DNA from: Agrobacterium tumefaciens
GTDB lineage: Bacteria; Pseudomonadota; Alphaproteobacteria; Rhizobiales; Rhizobiaceae
Assembly (NCBI RefSeq): GCF_009649785.1
Contig: NZ_WJOK01000001.1
Span: forward strand, 1-64,000
Length of the DNA: 64,000 nt
Direction of reading: 5' to 3'
The position numbers were made by a program, and so were the translations under genes. Shown in pieces: positions 25,374-34,937 of the stretch (its first letter is position 1; the number at the start of each line of letters is the position of its first letter). The notes below the pieces were generated by a model. The model had not been told where the DNA came from and ran no database searches. It saw only the letters and a list, made by a program, of their open reading frames with translations.

Positions 25374-26861
25374 CTACTCGACGTCGGCCGGAACCCAGAC
25401 ACTGACGCTGCCGCCATTGGTGGAAAACAGACCCTTGCCATGCTCGTCAAGGGTGATCTGTTCGTGACGGTGACCAAGGAAATCGCGCCATACAGCTCCC
25501 GCCTGCTCAGGGCCGAGATCTATCTGTTTTTCCGCCGCCTCGCCGTTCGACATCACCACAACGCAGCCCGGCTCATCGGCGGTACCGTGGCGAATAAACG
25601 CAATGCAGCTCGGGTCGTCGAAAATATCCGTCTGGGCACCGTTGGAAAAGCGGCTGCGTGCCTCGATAAGCTTCGGAAGGCATTCGATAGCCGGCATGAC
25701 GATCTCATGGTCGTTGCCGTCATTGCCGGTGTCTATATACGTCGTACCGAAAAGATCGGGATAAAAGACGCAGGGCACACCTTCTTCGCGCAGCAGAATG
25801 ATCGCATAGGCCAGAGGCTTGAACCAGGGTTCAACGGGCGCTTCCAGAGATTGCAGCGGCTGCGTGTCGTGGTTGTCGACAAGCGTGACGGCGTGATCTG
25901 GAACAGCGGAAAGCAGCGAGCCATCAAAGATAGTGCGCATGTCGAAATCGCCGCCCTGCTTGGAAGCGTCATGGAAGCGGTGGTGAAGGGCGACATCGAA
26001 GAGCATCAGCTGCTTGTCGACCAGATCGAGATAGCTTTTCAGCGCGTCTATATCGGGGTGCCAGTATTCCGCCACAACGAAGAGGTCGGGATTAATCGTG
26101 TCGCGCATATGGCCTACCCAGTCGCGGAAGAACCATGCCGGAATATGTTTGGCGGCATCCAGGCGGAAACCATCCACCTGCACTTGTTCGGCAAGCCACC
26201 GGCCCCAATATTTCAGTTCCTCATAGACAGCCCTGTTTCGGAATTCGACATCTGCGCCCATGAGATAATCGAAGTTGCCGTTTTCCTCGTCGACCTCTTC
26301 ATTCCATTCGCCGTCGCCATATTCGTTGACGAGACGGAAAATGCCGTCCTCATCAGGCTCCTCGATGTGGTCGACGCCGCTGAAGCACTTCAGGTCCCAG
26401 ATGAATTTGGAATGCGTGCCGTTTCGGCCGGGAAAGGTGAAGCGCGTATAGGCGTGCGCCTCGAAATCCTCGTCCTCTATCTCGGTGCGGTCATCGGGAT
26501 TGACGCGGCGAACCCGCACCTTCTCCCTTTCATCCGCGCCCATCTTGTGATTGAGAACCACGTCGTGAATGACGCGGATGCCGTTTTCCTTCAGCGTCCG
26601 ACCAGCCTGTTCGAGGGCAGCGCGATCACCGTATTTGGTCGCGACTGTTCCCTTCTGGTCGAATTCGCCAAGGTCGAAGAGATCATAGGTATCGTAACCT
26701 ACCGAAAAACCGCCGGCAGAACCCTTGTAGGCCGGCGGTAGCCAAACGTCGGTAATACCCATTCGGGCAAGGCTTTCCGCCTTTTCGGCCACCTCGCTCC
26801 ATAATTTCCCTCCGTCCGGATAGTACCAATGGAAGAATTGAAGCAAGGTGCGTCCGGCCAT
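25374..26861 (-). CDS. Cytoplasmic alpha-amylase (GH13)
   Basis: This 495-residue glycoside hydrolase family 13 enzyme has no signal peptide and should act on internal glucans or maltodextrins. Visible conserved regions are I (DVVLNH), II (GFRLDAAKH, catalytic Asp), III (VVAEYW, catalytic Glu) and IV (LVDNHD, transition-state Asp). It is of the cytoplasmic AmyA/AmyS type. The frame opens earlier, but GAGGGAA before the ATG at 26861 and the N terminus [17 protein letters not shown] fix the start. It lies 130 bases downstream of the biotin carboxylase gene on the same strand but is functionally unrelated to that cluster. Confidence 0.9.
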   Translation of the reverse strand: MAGRTLLQFFHWYYPDGGKLWSEVAEKAESLARMGITDVWLPPAYKGSAGGFSVGYDTYDLFDLGEFDQKGTVATKYGDRAALEQAGRTLKENGIRVIHDVVLNHKMGADEREKVRVRRVNPDDRTEIEDEDFEAHAYTRFTFPGRNGTHSKFIWDLKCFSGVDHIEEPDEDGIFRLVNEYGDGEWNEEVDEENGNFDYLMGADVEFRNRAVYEELKYWGRWLAEQVQVDGFRLDAAKHIPAWFFRDWVGHMRDTINPDLFVVAEYWHPDIDALKSYLDLVDKQLMLFDVALHHRFHDASKQGGDFDMRTIFDGSLLSAVPDHAVTLVDNHDTQPLQSLEAPVEPWFKPLAYAIILLREEGVPCVFYPDLFGTTYIDTGNDGNDHEIVMPAIECLPKLIEARSRFSNGAQTDIFDDPSCIAFIRHGTADEPGCVVVMSNGEAAEKQIDLGPEQAGAVWRDFLGHRHEQITLDEHGKGLFSTNGGSVSVWVPADVE

Positions 26862-26993
26862 ATTTCCCTCATGATGGTTAGCAGGTCGCGCCATAAACGG
26901 CCCGGCGGCGAAAGGGTTCCGCCACCGTATTGACCAAACTTCGATTGTGAGGGGACCACCTTCCCTGATGGGTCCGGTGGCCTGGTCTATGCG

Positions 26994-28724
26994 TTATTCC
27001 GCAATTTCGAGAAGTGCCGCGCCCGCCTGAAGATAGTCGCCTTCCTTGACGATCAGGCGGACCTTGCCGGCCTTCGTCGCCACGATTTGCGTTTCCATTT
27101 TCATGGCTTCCATGACGGCCAGAAGATCGCCTTTGGAAACAGTTTCGCCATCGGTCACCTTGAACGATTGCAAGGTGCCGGAAACGGGAGCGATAATTTC
27201 ACCTTCCTTCTCCTTGACCGACGCGCCGGGGGCAGCGGCATTGCCGCCGCTGACAGCGCCGAGGCCGGAGAGCAGCAGGTTCGGCAGGCCGACAGAAACA
27301 CGCTTGCCGTCGATTTCCAGAAAGGTGCGCGTGATGGAAGGGTCTTCAGCCGGTGCAGGACGTTCCATGGCGTCAGGCATGGCGGCGAAATCGGTCTCGA
27401 TCCAGCGGGTATGAACCTTGAAACCGTCGGTGCCGATGAAGTCGTCCGTCTCGATTGCGGCGCGATGGAACGGCAGAACCGTGGCAATGCCTTCGATACG
27501 GAATTCTTTCAGCGCGCGGCGCGCGCGGCGCAGAACCTGATCGCGGTCGGTACCCGTAACGATGAGCTTCGCCATCAGCGAGTCGAATACGCCAGGCACG
27601 CTGGAGCCGCTGACGACGCCGCTGTCCACACGGATGCCGGGGCCGGAAGGAGCATCGAAAATCGAGATCGCGCCGGGTGTTGGCAGGAATCCTCGGCCGG
27701 GATCTTCGGCATTGATGCGGAATTCCATAGAGTGGCCGCGCGGTTCCGGCGTTCCAACCACCCGCAGGGTGTGGCCCTCGGCGATGCGGAACTGCTCGAT
27801 GACGAGATCGATACCGGTGGTTTCCTCGGTGACGGGATGTTCCACCTGCAGGCGCGTATTGACCTCCAGGAAAGAAATCGTGCCATCAACGCCGAGCAGG
27901 AATTCGACGGTGCCGGCACCGGAATAGCCCGCGGCGGCACAGATCGCCTTTGCCGCGTCGTGGATTTTTTGTCGCTGTTCGGCAGACAAGAACGGGGCCG
28001 GAGCCTCCTCTATCAGCTTCTGGTTTCGACGTTGCAGCGAGCAATCGCGGGTGCCCAGCACCAGCACATTGCCGTGCTTGTCGGCCAAAACCTGCGCCTC
28101 GATATGGCGGGGCCGGTCGAGGAAGCGTTCGAGAAAGCACTCGCCGCGACCGAAAGCGGCGGTCGCTTCGCGAACGGCGGATTCGTAGAGATCGGCGATC
28201 TCTTCCATCTTCCATGCGACCTTCAGGCCGCGCCCACCACCGCCATGCGCCGCCTTGATGGCGACGGGCAGGCCGTATTCTTCGGCGAAAGCGGTGACTT
28301 CGGCGGCGGTAGAGACGGGGCCGTCACTGCCGGCCACCAGCGGTGCGCCGACGCTGGTGGCGATGCGCCGCGCTTCCACCTTGTCGCCCAGCGCTTCAAT
28401 GACATGTGGGTCGGGGCCGATCCAGCTAAGGCCGGCATCGATAACCGCCTGCGCAAATTCGGCGCGTTCGGACAAAAAGCCGTAACCGGGATGCACGGCA
28501 TCCGCGCCGGCGCGTTTGGCAATCGCGATCAGCTTGGCGATATCGAGATAGGTTTCGGCGGGGCGGACGCCTTCCAGCGCATAGGCCTCATCCGCCAACC
28601 GAACGAATAGCGCATCCTGATCGGGATCGGCATAAACGGCAACCGATTGCAGGCCGTAATCACGGCATGCGCGGATGATCCGCACCGCGATCTCGCCGCG
28701 ATTGGCAATCAGCACTTTTTTCAT
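26994..28724 (-). CDS. Biotin carboxylase with C-terminal biotinyl domain
   Basis: This 576-residue protein combines an AccC-type biotin carboxylase ([20 protein letters not shown] at the start, ATP-grasp region with [26 protein letters not shown]) with a carrier domain whose [11 protein letters not shown] motif (about residue 533) bears the biotinyl lysine. Alone it would resemble the alpha subunit of acyl-CoA carboxylases, but no CoA carboxyltransferase gene is present. It is 11 bases downstream of the PxpB-PxpC fusion, whose fold is that of the urea carboxylase transferase domain. That suggests a carboxylation step in a 5-oxoproline- or urea-like reaction. The pairing is inference. Confidence 0.88.
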   Translation of the reverse strand: MKKVLIANRGEIAVRIIRACRDYGLQSVAVYADPDQDALFVRLADEAYALEGVRPAETYLDIAKLIAIAKRAGADAVHPGYGFLSERAEFAQAVIDAGLSWIGPDPHVIEALGDKVEARRIATSVGAPLVAGSDGPVSTAAEVTAFAEEYGLPVAIKAAHGGGGRGLKVAWKMEEIADLYESAVREATAAFGRGECFLERFLDRPRHIEAQVLADKHGNVLVLGTRDCSLQRRNQKLIEEAPAPFLSAEQRQKIHDAAKAICAAAGYSGAGTVEFLLGVDGTISFLEVNTRLQVEHPVTEETTGIDLVIEQFRIAEGHTLRVVGTPEPRGHSMEFRINAEDPGRGFLPTPGAISIFDAPSGPGIRVDSGVVSGSSVPGVFDSLMAKLIVTGTDRDQVLRRARRALKEFRIEGIATVLPFHRAAIETDDFIGTDGFKVHTRWIETDFAAMPDAMERPAPAEDPSITRTFLEIDGKRVSVGLPNLLLSGLGAVSGGNAAAPGASVKEKEGEIIAPVSGTLQSFKVTDGETVSKGDLLAVMEAMKMETQIVATKAGKVRLIVKEGDYLQAGAALLEIAE

Positions 28725-28735
28725 CGCTATTCTCC

Positions 28736-30334
28736 CTACAGACTTTTAGCCGCCGCGATTTCGGCAAAAGGGCCGATCGGGCGGAACTTGATTTTGGCAT
28801 TGACGGGGATTTGCCCCGCAAGATCGAGATGGTATTCCGCGACCGCGCCGATGACGGGATAGCCGCCGGTCAACGGGTGGTCGGCAAGGAAAAGAACGGG
28901 CTGGCCGCTATGGGGAATCTGGATTGCTCCGGTGGCCGTGCCTTCGCTCGGCAATTCGGCACTGTCCCTGCGCTCCATCGGCACTTCGCCGGCAAGGCGG
29001 ATGCCGACGCGGTTCGATTGCGGCGTGACCTGCCAGAGCTGGCCGGTCAGCGTATCGAGGCCCTTTTGCGTGAACCAGTCGGTACGCGGTCCGAGAACCA
29101 CGTCGAGCGTCACAATATCGCCGGTTGCCGGCGGATCGAAGGCCGGAGCCTCGTCGACAGACACGCTGGAAAGTCCTGTCTTTTCGCCCTTCAGCGGCAG
29201 AGTAGTGCCCGCAGTCACGCTTTCTGGACCGACTACGGCGAGCGTATCCGTCGCATAGCTGCCCAGCACGGGCTCGACATCGAACCCGCCACGCACAGCA
29301 AGATAACAGCGCATGCCCTTCGGCGGCTGACCCAAGGTTACGATATCGCCGGGTTCGAGAGACACGGGAACATGGGTTTGTGCGGTGAAACTGCGATCTG
29401 CGGTCTTGACGGTGATGGGGCAGGGCGCGCCCGCAATGCCGATGACGGCGCGGCTCGTGCTTTTGAAGCAAAAGCCGCCGAGCGTCAGCTCGAGACACGG
29501 CGAGTTAACGGGATTGCCGACGATACGGTTGGCGGCGTTAAACGCGCCACGATCCAGTGCGCCGGAGGCGGAGACGCCCTGTCCGGTTTGGCCGAAGCGG
29601 CCGAGATCCTGAAAAATGGCGGGCATGGGGGCCGCGAGCACCTCGAAATGCGGGCCTTCACTTGTCATCTCAGGCCGGGCGGTGCGCGGCGATGAGGTGG
29701 GAACATCAACCGTTCTTCCGGCCTTGTCCATATCGAAGAAACGCACGCGATAACCCGGCTGGAAAAGCGCGCCGGGATCACGGTCTATATCCCACATCTT
29801 CACCGGTGTGGTGCCGATGATCTGCCAGCCGCCGGGGCTGTTTTGCGGATAGACGCCGCTGAAGGCGCCAGCCAGCGCCACCGAACCCGCCGGAATGCGG
29901 GTACGCGGGCTTTGCCGGCGCGGCACGTGAAGAGCCGTATCGCCGCCAACCAGATAACCGAAGCCGGGCGCGAAACCGCAGAAGGCCACGGTGAATTCGC
30001 TTTCGGTATGGCGGCGGATGACTTCGTCGATGCTCATGCCGGTCAGTTCGGCAACGTCGGCCAGATCTTCGCCGTTATAATGGACGGGGATTTCCACCAG
30101 ATTGTCCGAGGGCGCGATTTTTGCGGAGAGATCGCGGCTGGAAAGCCGTGCAACCAGCGCCTCTGCGCCAATCTTTTCGGGGCGGAAACGGATCATCAGG
30201 GTGCGGGCAGCCGGAACTGTTTCGTCGATGCCCTCGATCGGATCGTTCTGAAGCGAGGCGAACAGCGCCAGCGTTTCATCGAGATCGGCAAGTTCGACGA
30301 GAATGGTGGTGAGGCTGACGGGGAGAAAACGCAT
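28736..30334 (-). CDS. Fused PxpB-PxpC (KipI-KipA) subunit of 5-oxoprolinase / urea-amidolyase-related protein
   Basis: The 532-residue protein joins a KipI/PxpB domain (residues ~1-215, with [10 protein letters not shown] and [20 protein letters not shown]) to a KipA/PxpC domain (~230-530, with [22 protein letters not shown]). PxpB and PxpC together with PxpA form the ATP-dependent prokaryotic 5-oxoprolinase that opens pyroglutamate to glutamate. The same fold is the carboxyltransferase part of urea carboxylase. Two adjacent ATGs occur at 30337 and 30334; GAGG spacing (six bases) favours 30334. It is seven bases after the DUF1445 gene, within a leftward operon. Confidence 0.88.
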   Translation of the reverse strand: MRFLPVSLTTILVELADLDETLALFASLQNDPIEGIDETVPAARTLMIRFRPEKIGAEALVARLSSRDLSAKIAPSDNLVEIPVHYNGEDLADVAELTGMSIDEVIRRHTESEFTVAFCGFAPGFGYLVGGDTALHVPRRQSPRTRIPAGSVALAGAFSGVYPQNSPGGWQIIGTTPVKMWDIDRDPGALFQPGYRVRFFDMDKAGRTVDVPTSSPRTARPEMTSEGPHFEVLAAPMPAIFQDLGRFGQTGQGVSASGALDRGAFNAANRIVGNPVNSPCLELTLGGFCFKSTSRAVIGIAGAPCPITVKTADRSFTAQTHVPVSLEPGDIVTLGQPPKGMRCYLAVRGGFDVEPVLGSYATDTLAVVGPESVTAGTTLPLKGEKTGLSSVSVDEAPAFDPPATGDIVTLDVVLGPRTDWFTQKGLDTLTGQLWQVTPQSNRVGIRLAGEVPMERRDSAELPSEGTATGAIQIPHSGQPVLFLADHPLTGGYPVIGAVAEYHLDLAGQIPVNAKIKFRPIGPFAEIAAAKSL

Positions 30335-30341
30335 CATATCC

Positions 30342-31151
30342 TCACGCGTGATAGGCAGAATCGGGAATGTCGGTGATGAACATGTGCCCGGGCGCATGGG
30401 TAATCGCGAACGGCACGCCGGACGCCATGACTGCAGCCTGAGGCGTCACGCCGCAGGCCCAGAAAACTGGAACCTCGCCGGGTTCGATCCGCACCGCATC
30501 ACCGAAATCCGGTTTCGCGAGATCCGATATGCCGATTTCTTCCGGCGCGCCGACATGCACGGGCGCACCGTGAACCGCCGGAAAACGTCCTGAAATTGTC
30601 GCGGCATCGGCCACGCGCGAAGCCGGGATCGGTCGCATGGAAACGACCATGTTGCCCTTAAATCGGCCGGCCGGCCGGCAGGGGCGGTTGGTCAGATACA
30701 TCGGAACGTTGCTTTTGTCGGTCATGTGACGGATTTCGATACCCGCTTCGACCATCGGCGTTTCAAAGGTAAAGCTGCAACCGATCAGGAAAGCAACGAG
30801 ATCGTCACGCTCTGCCCATGCGGCGGTCGCATCCGCCGTTTCCTCGGCAAGTTTGCCGTCCCGCCAGATACGGTAAAGCGGTAGGTCGGTCCTGAGATCG
30901 GCACCGGGGGCAAGAAGCGTGGTTGGTGAGCCGGGATCTGAAACATCTAGCACCGGGCAGGGCTTGGGATTACGCTGCGCATAAAGCAGGAAATCGAAGG
31001 CCCAGTCGCGCGGCAGCACGATCATGTTGGCCTGCGTGAAACCGGGAGCGATGCCGGAGGTCGGTGCAACGAGGCCGCCACGATAATCGGCGCGGGCCGT
31101 CCGGGCGGCATCCGCATTGGTGTGGCTCAGAAAGGATAAGGGTATCGTCAT
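30342..31151 (-). CDS. DUF1445-family putative hydro-lyase (YcsI-like)
   Basis: This 269-residue protein belongs to the D-glutamate cyclase/hydro-lyase family PF07286, whose mammalian relative converts D-glutamate to 5-oxo-D-proline. Recognisable stretches are [31 protein letters not shown] and the C-terminal [12 protein letters not shown]. Bacillus YcsI lies in the same neighbourhood as YcsF and KipI-KipA. A role around D-glutamate and 5-oxoproline is a reasonable inference. It begins 11 bases after pxpA with AAAAGGG as ribosome site and is followed at once by the PxpB-PxpC fusion. Confidence 0.87.
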   Translation of the reverse strand: MTIPLSFLSHTNADAARTARADYRGGLVAPTSGIAPGFTQANMIVLPRDWAFDFLLYAQRNPKPCPVLDVSDPGSPTTLLAPGADLRTDLPLYRIWRDGKLAEETADATAAWAERDDLVAFLIGCSFTFETPMVEAGIEIRHMTDKSNVPMYLTNRPCRPAGRFKGNMVVSMRPIPASRVADAATISGRFPAVHGAPVHVGAPEEIGISDLAKPDFGDAVRIEPGEVPVFWACGVTPQAAVMASGVPFAITHAPGHMFITDIPDSAYHA

Positions 31152-31162
31152 TGGTCGCCCTT

Positions 31163-31930
31163 TTAGAGAATGGATGCAAAAGAGCGGATTTCGATGCCCT
31201 CGGCTTCGAAACGGCGGCGGATTTCCTGGGCGATCGCCACCGCGCCGGGGCTGTCGCCATGCACGCAGATGGATTGTGCTTCGATCTTGATGCTGCTGCC
31301 GTCGATGGCTTCGAGTGTTCCTTCGCGGGCAAGCTGCACCATCCGGTCGGCGATTTTGGCAGCGTCGTGCAGTACGGCGCCCGCCTCGCGGCGCGAGACG
31401 AGTTGGCCTTCGGGCGTATAGGCGCGGTCAGCGAAGGCTTCCGCGACGACGGCAAGGCCTGCCTTGCGGGCGAGATCGAGGATGGGCGCATTGGCAAGAC
31501 CCATCAGCACCAGCGAGGCATCGACGGCCTTTATACCGTCGATGACCGCTTGTCCCTGTTTCGCGTCATTGGCGATGCGGTTGTAAAGCGCGCCATGCGG
31601 CTTCACGTAACGCACCGTGGTTCCGGCAGCGGCGGCAACACCCTTCAGTGCACCGATCTGGTAGATGACATCGGCGATCAGCTCTTCGGAGGTCACATCC
31701 AGATCGCGGCGGCCAAAGCCGACGCGGTCCGGGTAGGAAACATGGGCGCCGACGACCACGCCTTTTTCGGCAGCGGCCTTAACGGTCCGGTAGATGCCGG
31801 CCGGGTCACCTGCGTGAAATCCGCAGGCGATGTTAGCGCTGGAAACGATGGCAAGCATCGCCTCGTCGTCTCCCATGCGCCACGCGCCGTAACTTTCGCC
31901 AAGATCGCTGTTGAGATCGATAGCGGCCAT
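31163..31930 (-). CDS. pxpA: PxpA, LamB/YcsF-family subunit of 5-oxoprolinase
   Basis: This 255-residue protein shows the family's start [14 protein letters not shown], then [32 protein letters not shown] and [13 protein letters not shown], with the conserved Asp and His residues of the active site. PxpA is the catalytic partner of PxpB and PxpC in ATP-dependent hydrolysis of 5-oxo-L-proline, a damage product of glutamine and glutathione. A strong AAGGGAGG precedes the ATG. Upstream are an intergenic repeat and the transporter gene; downstream genes follow within 12 bases of one another. Confidence 0.92.
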   Translation of the reverse strand: MAAIDLNSDLGESYGAWRMGDDEAMLAIVSSANIACGFHAGDPAGIYRTVKAAAEKGVVVGAHVSYPDRVGFGRRDLDVTSEELIADVIYQIGALKGVAAAAGTTVRYVKPHGALYNRIANDAKQGQAVIDGIKAVDASLVLMGLANAPILDLARKAGLAVVAEAFADRAYTPEGQLVSRREAGAVLHDAAKIADRMVQLAREGTLEAIDGSSIKIEAQSICVHGDSPGAVAIAQEIRRRFEAEGIEIRSFASIL

Positions 31931-31944
31931 GTTTGCCTCCCTTT

Positions 31945-32048
31945 AGAGCATTTCCAGCAAAAGTGCGTAGCGGTTTTGCGTCGGGAAAATGCGTAATAAC
32001 AAATATATAGAGCGTTTCCGCTTTTCTCCGAAATGCGGAAACGCTCTA
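31945..32048. repeat. Rhizobiales-type intergenic repeat with a 14-bp inverted repeat
   Basis: The segment from AGAGCATTTCCAGCAAAAGTG to about 31993 resembles a palindromic-element family seen repeatedly between genes in Agrobacterium and relatives. It is followed by TAGAGCGTTTCCGC (32008-32021) and its exact complement GCGGAAACGCTCTA (32035-32048). The hairpin sits just after the stop of the transporter gene and before pxpA, so it could also stabilise or trim the mRNA between them. Confidence 0.7.
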
Positions 32049-32052
32049 GTTT

Positions 32053-33294
32053 TTACAGGCCGAGCAGGCCGAAAATGGTGCCGGCGGACTTGTAGCCCAT
32101 GTACCACGTCAATGCGCATGTCAGAACGCCAAGCCCGAGCAGAATGCGCGAGTAGCGATGGCCGCCCATCAGGTCTTCACGCTTCCATGCGGCAAACAGG
32201 AAGATGCTGAGGCCGATGGGCAGGATAAGACCGTTCAGGCCGCCGACGAAGACCAGCATGGCGGCGGGCGGCGTCGTGATGAGCAGGTAGCAGACGAGCG
32301 AGACAGCGATGAAGATGACCGTCGCCATGTTGCGGGCGCGTTCGGTCATGTCCTGCTTGAACACGGGCAGGAACGAGACGGAGGTATACGCCGCGCCGAT
32401 GACGCTTGTGATGGCCGCAGCCCAGAAGATGATGCCGAATAGGCGGAAGCCGAGATCGCCCGCGGCCGACCGGAAAGCCTGTGCGGCGGGATTGGCGGCC
32501 TGGCCCGATGTATCGATGACGACGCCGCTGGCGACAACGCCGAGAATGGCGAGGAACAGCACGTAACGCATGATGCCGGTGACAGCGATGCCGGTCAGAG
32601 CGGCGCGGTTGACGGCGGGCAGGTTTTCAATGCCGACCATTCCCCGGTCCAGCAGACGGTGTGCGCCGGAATAGGTGATGTAGCCGCCAACGGTGCCGCC
32701 GACGATGGTGGTGATGGTCGCGAAATTGATTGTATCCGGCAGGAAGGTCTGGCGGAAGGCATCACCGACCGGCGGCGCGGATACGAATGCAACGTAGAGC
32801 GTCAGCACGATCATCAGGATACCGGCGAAAATGATGAACCGGTCGACGGCGAGGCCAGCCCGTTTGGAAACGAAGATGGCGATGGAAAAAATTGCGCTGA
32901 TGGCGCCGCCGATTTTCGGATCGAGCCCGAAGATGGCGTTCAGGCCGAGGCCGGTGCCGCCAATATTGCCGATATTAAAAAAAAGGCCGCCGATGATGAC
33001 GAGAATGGCGAGAAGATAGCCGGAGCCCGGAATGGCAGCATTGGCGATGTCGGACGCACGCATGCGCGTCAGCGTTACGATGCGCCAGATGTTGAGCTGA
33101 ACGACGAAGTCTATGAGGATGGAAGCAAGAATGCCGAAGGCGAATGCGGCACCAAGCTGCATGGTGAATGTCGCCGTCTGCGTGATGAAGCCGGGACCGA
33201 TGGCAGATGTTGCCATCAGGAAGATTGCTCCCAAAAGAGATGCACGTTTTGACATTTTGAGATCGGCAGTCGGGGTGAGCTTTTTCTGCTCCAT
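32053..33294 (-). CDS. NRAMP-fold transporter (YcsG-like), probably not a metal carrier
   Basis: This 413-residue, roughly eleven-helix membrane protein is an NRAMP-superfamily member. The TM1 metal motif DPGN is replaced by GPGF (residues 33-36), and the TM6 motif MPH by GGY (203-205). Both are needed for manganese or iron coordination. It lies upstream of pxpA, as ycsG does next to ycsF in Bacillus, so uptake of 5-oxoproline or a related compound is plausible. The ATG at 33294 has GGAGCGGAG upstream. A divergent GntR gene with a palindromic operator suggests substrate-induced expression. Confidence 0.85.
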   Translation of the reverse strand: MEQKKLTPTADLKMSKRASLLGAIFLMATSAIGPGFITQTATFTMQLGAAFAFGILASILIDFVVQLNIWRIVTLTRMRASDIANAAIPGSGYLLAILVIIGGLFFNIGNIGGTGLGLNAIFGLDPKIGGAISAIFSIAIFVSKRAGLAVDRFIIFAGILMIVLTLYVAFVSAPPVGDAFRQTFLPDTINFATITTIVGGTVGGYITYSGAHRLLDRGMVGIENLPAVNRAALTGIAVTGIMRYVLFLAILGVVASGVVIDTSGQAANPAAQAFRSAAGDLGFRLFGIIFWAAAITSVIGAAYTSVSFLPVFKQDMTERARNMATVIFIAVSLVCYLLITTPPAAMLVFVGGLNGLILPIGLSIFLFAAWKREDLMGGHRYSRILLGLGVLTCALTWYMGYKSAGTIFGLLGL

Positions 33295-33376
33295 GGATTT
33301 TCTCCGCTCCTGTCGCAATCCGCCCCTCGCGGATGCTTTATGCAACCGATCTTGTCTTGTTCCGTGAGATTGTCAA

Positions 33377-33391
33377 TATTGTTCAACAATA
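33377..33391. promoter_or_regulatory. Palindromic operator candidate for the divergent GntR regulator
   Basis: TATTGTTCAACAATA is a perfect 15-base palindrome, with the TTGT-ACAA-like arms common for FadR-type GntR proteins. It abuts a minus-strand TTGACA (33376-33371), so binding here would control the transporter/pxp promoter. Confidence 0.65.
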
Positions 33392-33557
33392 AATGATAAT
33401 CGTTCTTTTATTTTGTCTATTTGTTGGACGTTATGAGTATGAATTCATCACGTTTTTTTGGCGCTTTGCTGAAGCTTTGTGCTATGGGCAATCATGCCGT
33501 GTCCGAACATGCCTGTCACGGAATTCCCAACGTTGCATTGCTCTTAAGGAAAGCGCC

Positions 33558-34211
33558 ATGACGGAAACGATAGAGGGTCTGCCGCTTGCGGATCGATTGG
33601 CAAAGGGTATTCGCACCCTGCTGATCTCCGGTGAACTGATGCCGGGCCAGCGTCTTTCGGAAGCAGCCTTCAGCGAACGTTTCGAGGTCTCCCGCAATTC
33701 GCTGCGTGAAGCCTTTCGTCTCCTGACCAAGGATGGTCTGCTGCGTCACGAGGCCAATCGCGGCGTTTTTGTCGCCGTTCCCACCCTGGCTTCGGTGATT
33801 GATATTTACAGGGTGCGGCGCATGGTGGAATGCGGGGCGCTGCGTCAGGCCTGGCACAAGCACCCGGCCATCCGGACAATGCGCACGGCGGTCGATGATG
33901 CCAGGATAAAGCGCGACCAGGCAGACTGGTTAGGCGTGGGCAGCGCCAACATGAAGTTCCACGCCGCCGTGGTCGACCTTCTCGACAGCGCTCGTCTCAG
34001 CGATTTTTACGAGCGCATTGCCGCTGAGCTCAGGCTTTGTTTCGGCCTGCTGAAAGACCCGGAGCAGCTCCATTCCCCCTTTGTGGACATGAACAGCAAG
34101 ATCCTGTCGCTGATGGAAGAGGGCAAGGCGGCTGAGGCCGGTGACGAGATGGAAATCTATCTCAATCTTTCCGAGCGGACGGTTTTGAAGGCGCTCGAGC
34201 GGGCGTCCTGA
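33558..34211 (+). CDS. GntR-family regulator (FadR/FCD type)
   Basis: The 217-residue product has a GntR winged helix (residues ~10-75; RLSEAAFSERFEVSRNSLREAFRLLTKDGLLRHE) and an FCD effector domain with metal-binding His (KFHAAVVDLL). The frame continues upstream, but AAGGA before the ATG at 33558 decides the start. It is divergent from the NRAMP/pxp genes and is the obvious candidate for their repressor, presumably responding to the pathway substrate. A strong terminator follows the gene. Confidence 0.88.
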   Translation: MTETIEGLPLADRLAKGIRTLLISGELMPGQRLSEAAFSERFEVSRNSLREAFRLLTKDGLLRHEANRGVFVAVPTLASVIDIYRVRRMVECGALRQAWHKHPAIRTMRTAVDDARIKRDQADWLGVGSANMKFHAAVVDLLDSARLSDFYERIAAELRLCFGLLKDPEQLHSPFVDMNSKILSLMEEGKAAEAGDEMEIYLNLSERTVLKALERAS

Positions 34212-34221
34212 GAAATCAGGC

Positions 34222-34264
34222 GGAGCGGGATGAAAACGTCCCTTTCACGTCCGCTCCATTTTTA
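34222..34264 (+). terminator. Terminator after the GntR gene
   Basis: GGAGCGG (34222-34228) pairs with CCGCTCC (34251-34257), extended inside by TGAAA/TTTCA, followed by ATTTTTAT. It separates the regulator from nasT. Confidence 0.8.
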
Positions 34265-34313
34265 TATCGGCGCCTGATTGCCAAGTTTGTTGCGGTGCGT
34301 CATCAATGCCGAC

Positions 34314-34901
34314 ATGACGCTTCGCGACCTCACCATTCTCGTTATAGACGAAAACGCGATCCGCGCCTCGATCATCGAGGAGGGGCTGCGCGAGGCCGGG
34401 TATAATCGCGTGACGGTCATCCATGAGGTGCACGGCGTGGCGCGGACCATCGAGACGCTGCAGCCCGATGTCATCTTCATCGATCTTGAGAATCCCAACC
34501 GCGACATGATGGAGCATCTGTTTCAGTTGACACGCACGGTCGGCCGGCCGATCGCCATGTTTGTCGACCGCTCCGATACCGCGTCCATCGAGGCGGCCGT
34601 TGAGGCCGGTGTTTCCGCCTATGTCGTTGACGGGCTGAAGAAAGAACGCGTCAAACCCATCCTCGATATGGCGGTCAGCCGCTTCAACGCTTTCAGCCGT
34701 CTGCGACAGGAACTTGCCGAAGCAAAATCGGCGCTTGAGGAGCGCAAGGTCATCGAGCGCGCCAAAGGCATTTTGATGAAAATGCGTGGCCTGTCCGAAG
34801 AGGAGGCTTTTGCGCTTCTGCGGCAAACGGCGATGAACGAGAAAAAGAAAATATCCGAGATCGCGCAAAGCGTGGTCACCGCGGCCGGTCTGTTGATGTA
34901 A
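34314..34901 (+). CDS. nasT: NasT, ANTAR-domain antitermination regulator of nitrate assimilation
   Basis: This 195-residue protein has a pseudo-receiver domain (LTILVIDENAIRASIIEEGL; DVIFIDLENPNRDMMEHL) and a C-terminal ANTAR RNA-binding domain (ERAKGILMKMRGLSEEEAFALLRQTAMNEKKKISEIAQSV). NasT binds leader RNA of nitrate genes and prevents termination when nitrate removes its inhibitor NasS. The frame extends to a TTG at 34278; the ATG at 34314 gives the standard N terminus, though its ribosome site is weak. nasS follows after 36 bases; the probable target leader is at 36397-36585. Confidence 0.9.
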   Translation: MTLRDLTILVIDENAIRASIIEEGLREAGYNRVTVIHEVHGVARTIETLQPDVIFIDLENPNRDMMEHLFQLTRTVGRPIAMFVDRSDTASIEAAVEAGVSAYVVDGLKKERVKPILDMAVSRFNAFSRLRQELAEAKSALEERKVIERAKGILMKMRGLSEEEAFALLRQTAMNEKKKISEIAQSVVTAAGLLM

Positions 34902-34937
34902 CGAACCCGCCGGCGGGACAGTCGAGGAGTGTATGAT

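Noticed and set aside
25368..26741. 457-codon plus-strand frame opposite the alpha-amylase gene
   Set aside because: Frame forced open by GC-rich codon use of the opposite gene, which carries all GH13 motifs; the product resembles no family.
27087..28610. 507-codon plus-strand frame opposite the biotin carboxylase gene
   Set aside because: Antisense shadow; the minus strand encodes a complete biotin carboxylase.
28736..30334. Urea amidolyase (allophanate hydrolase) label for the PxpB-PxpC fusion
   Set aside because: There is no amidase domain here or in the neighbouring genes; only the KipI and KipA domains are present.
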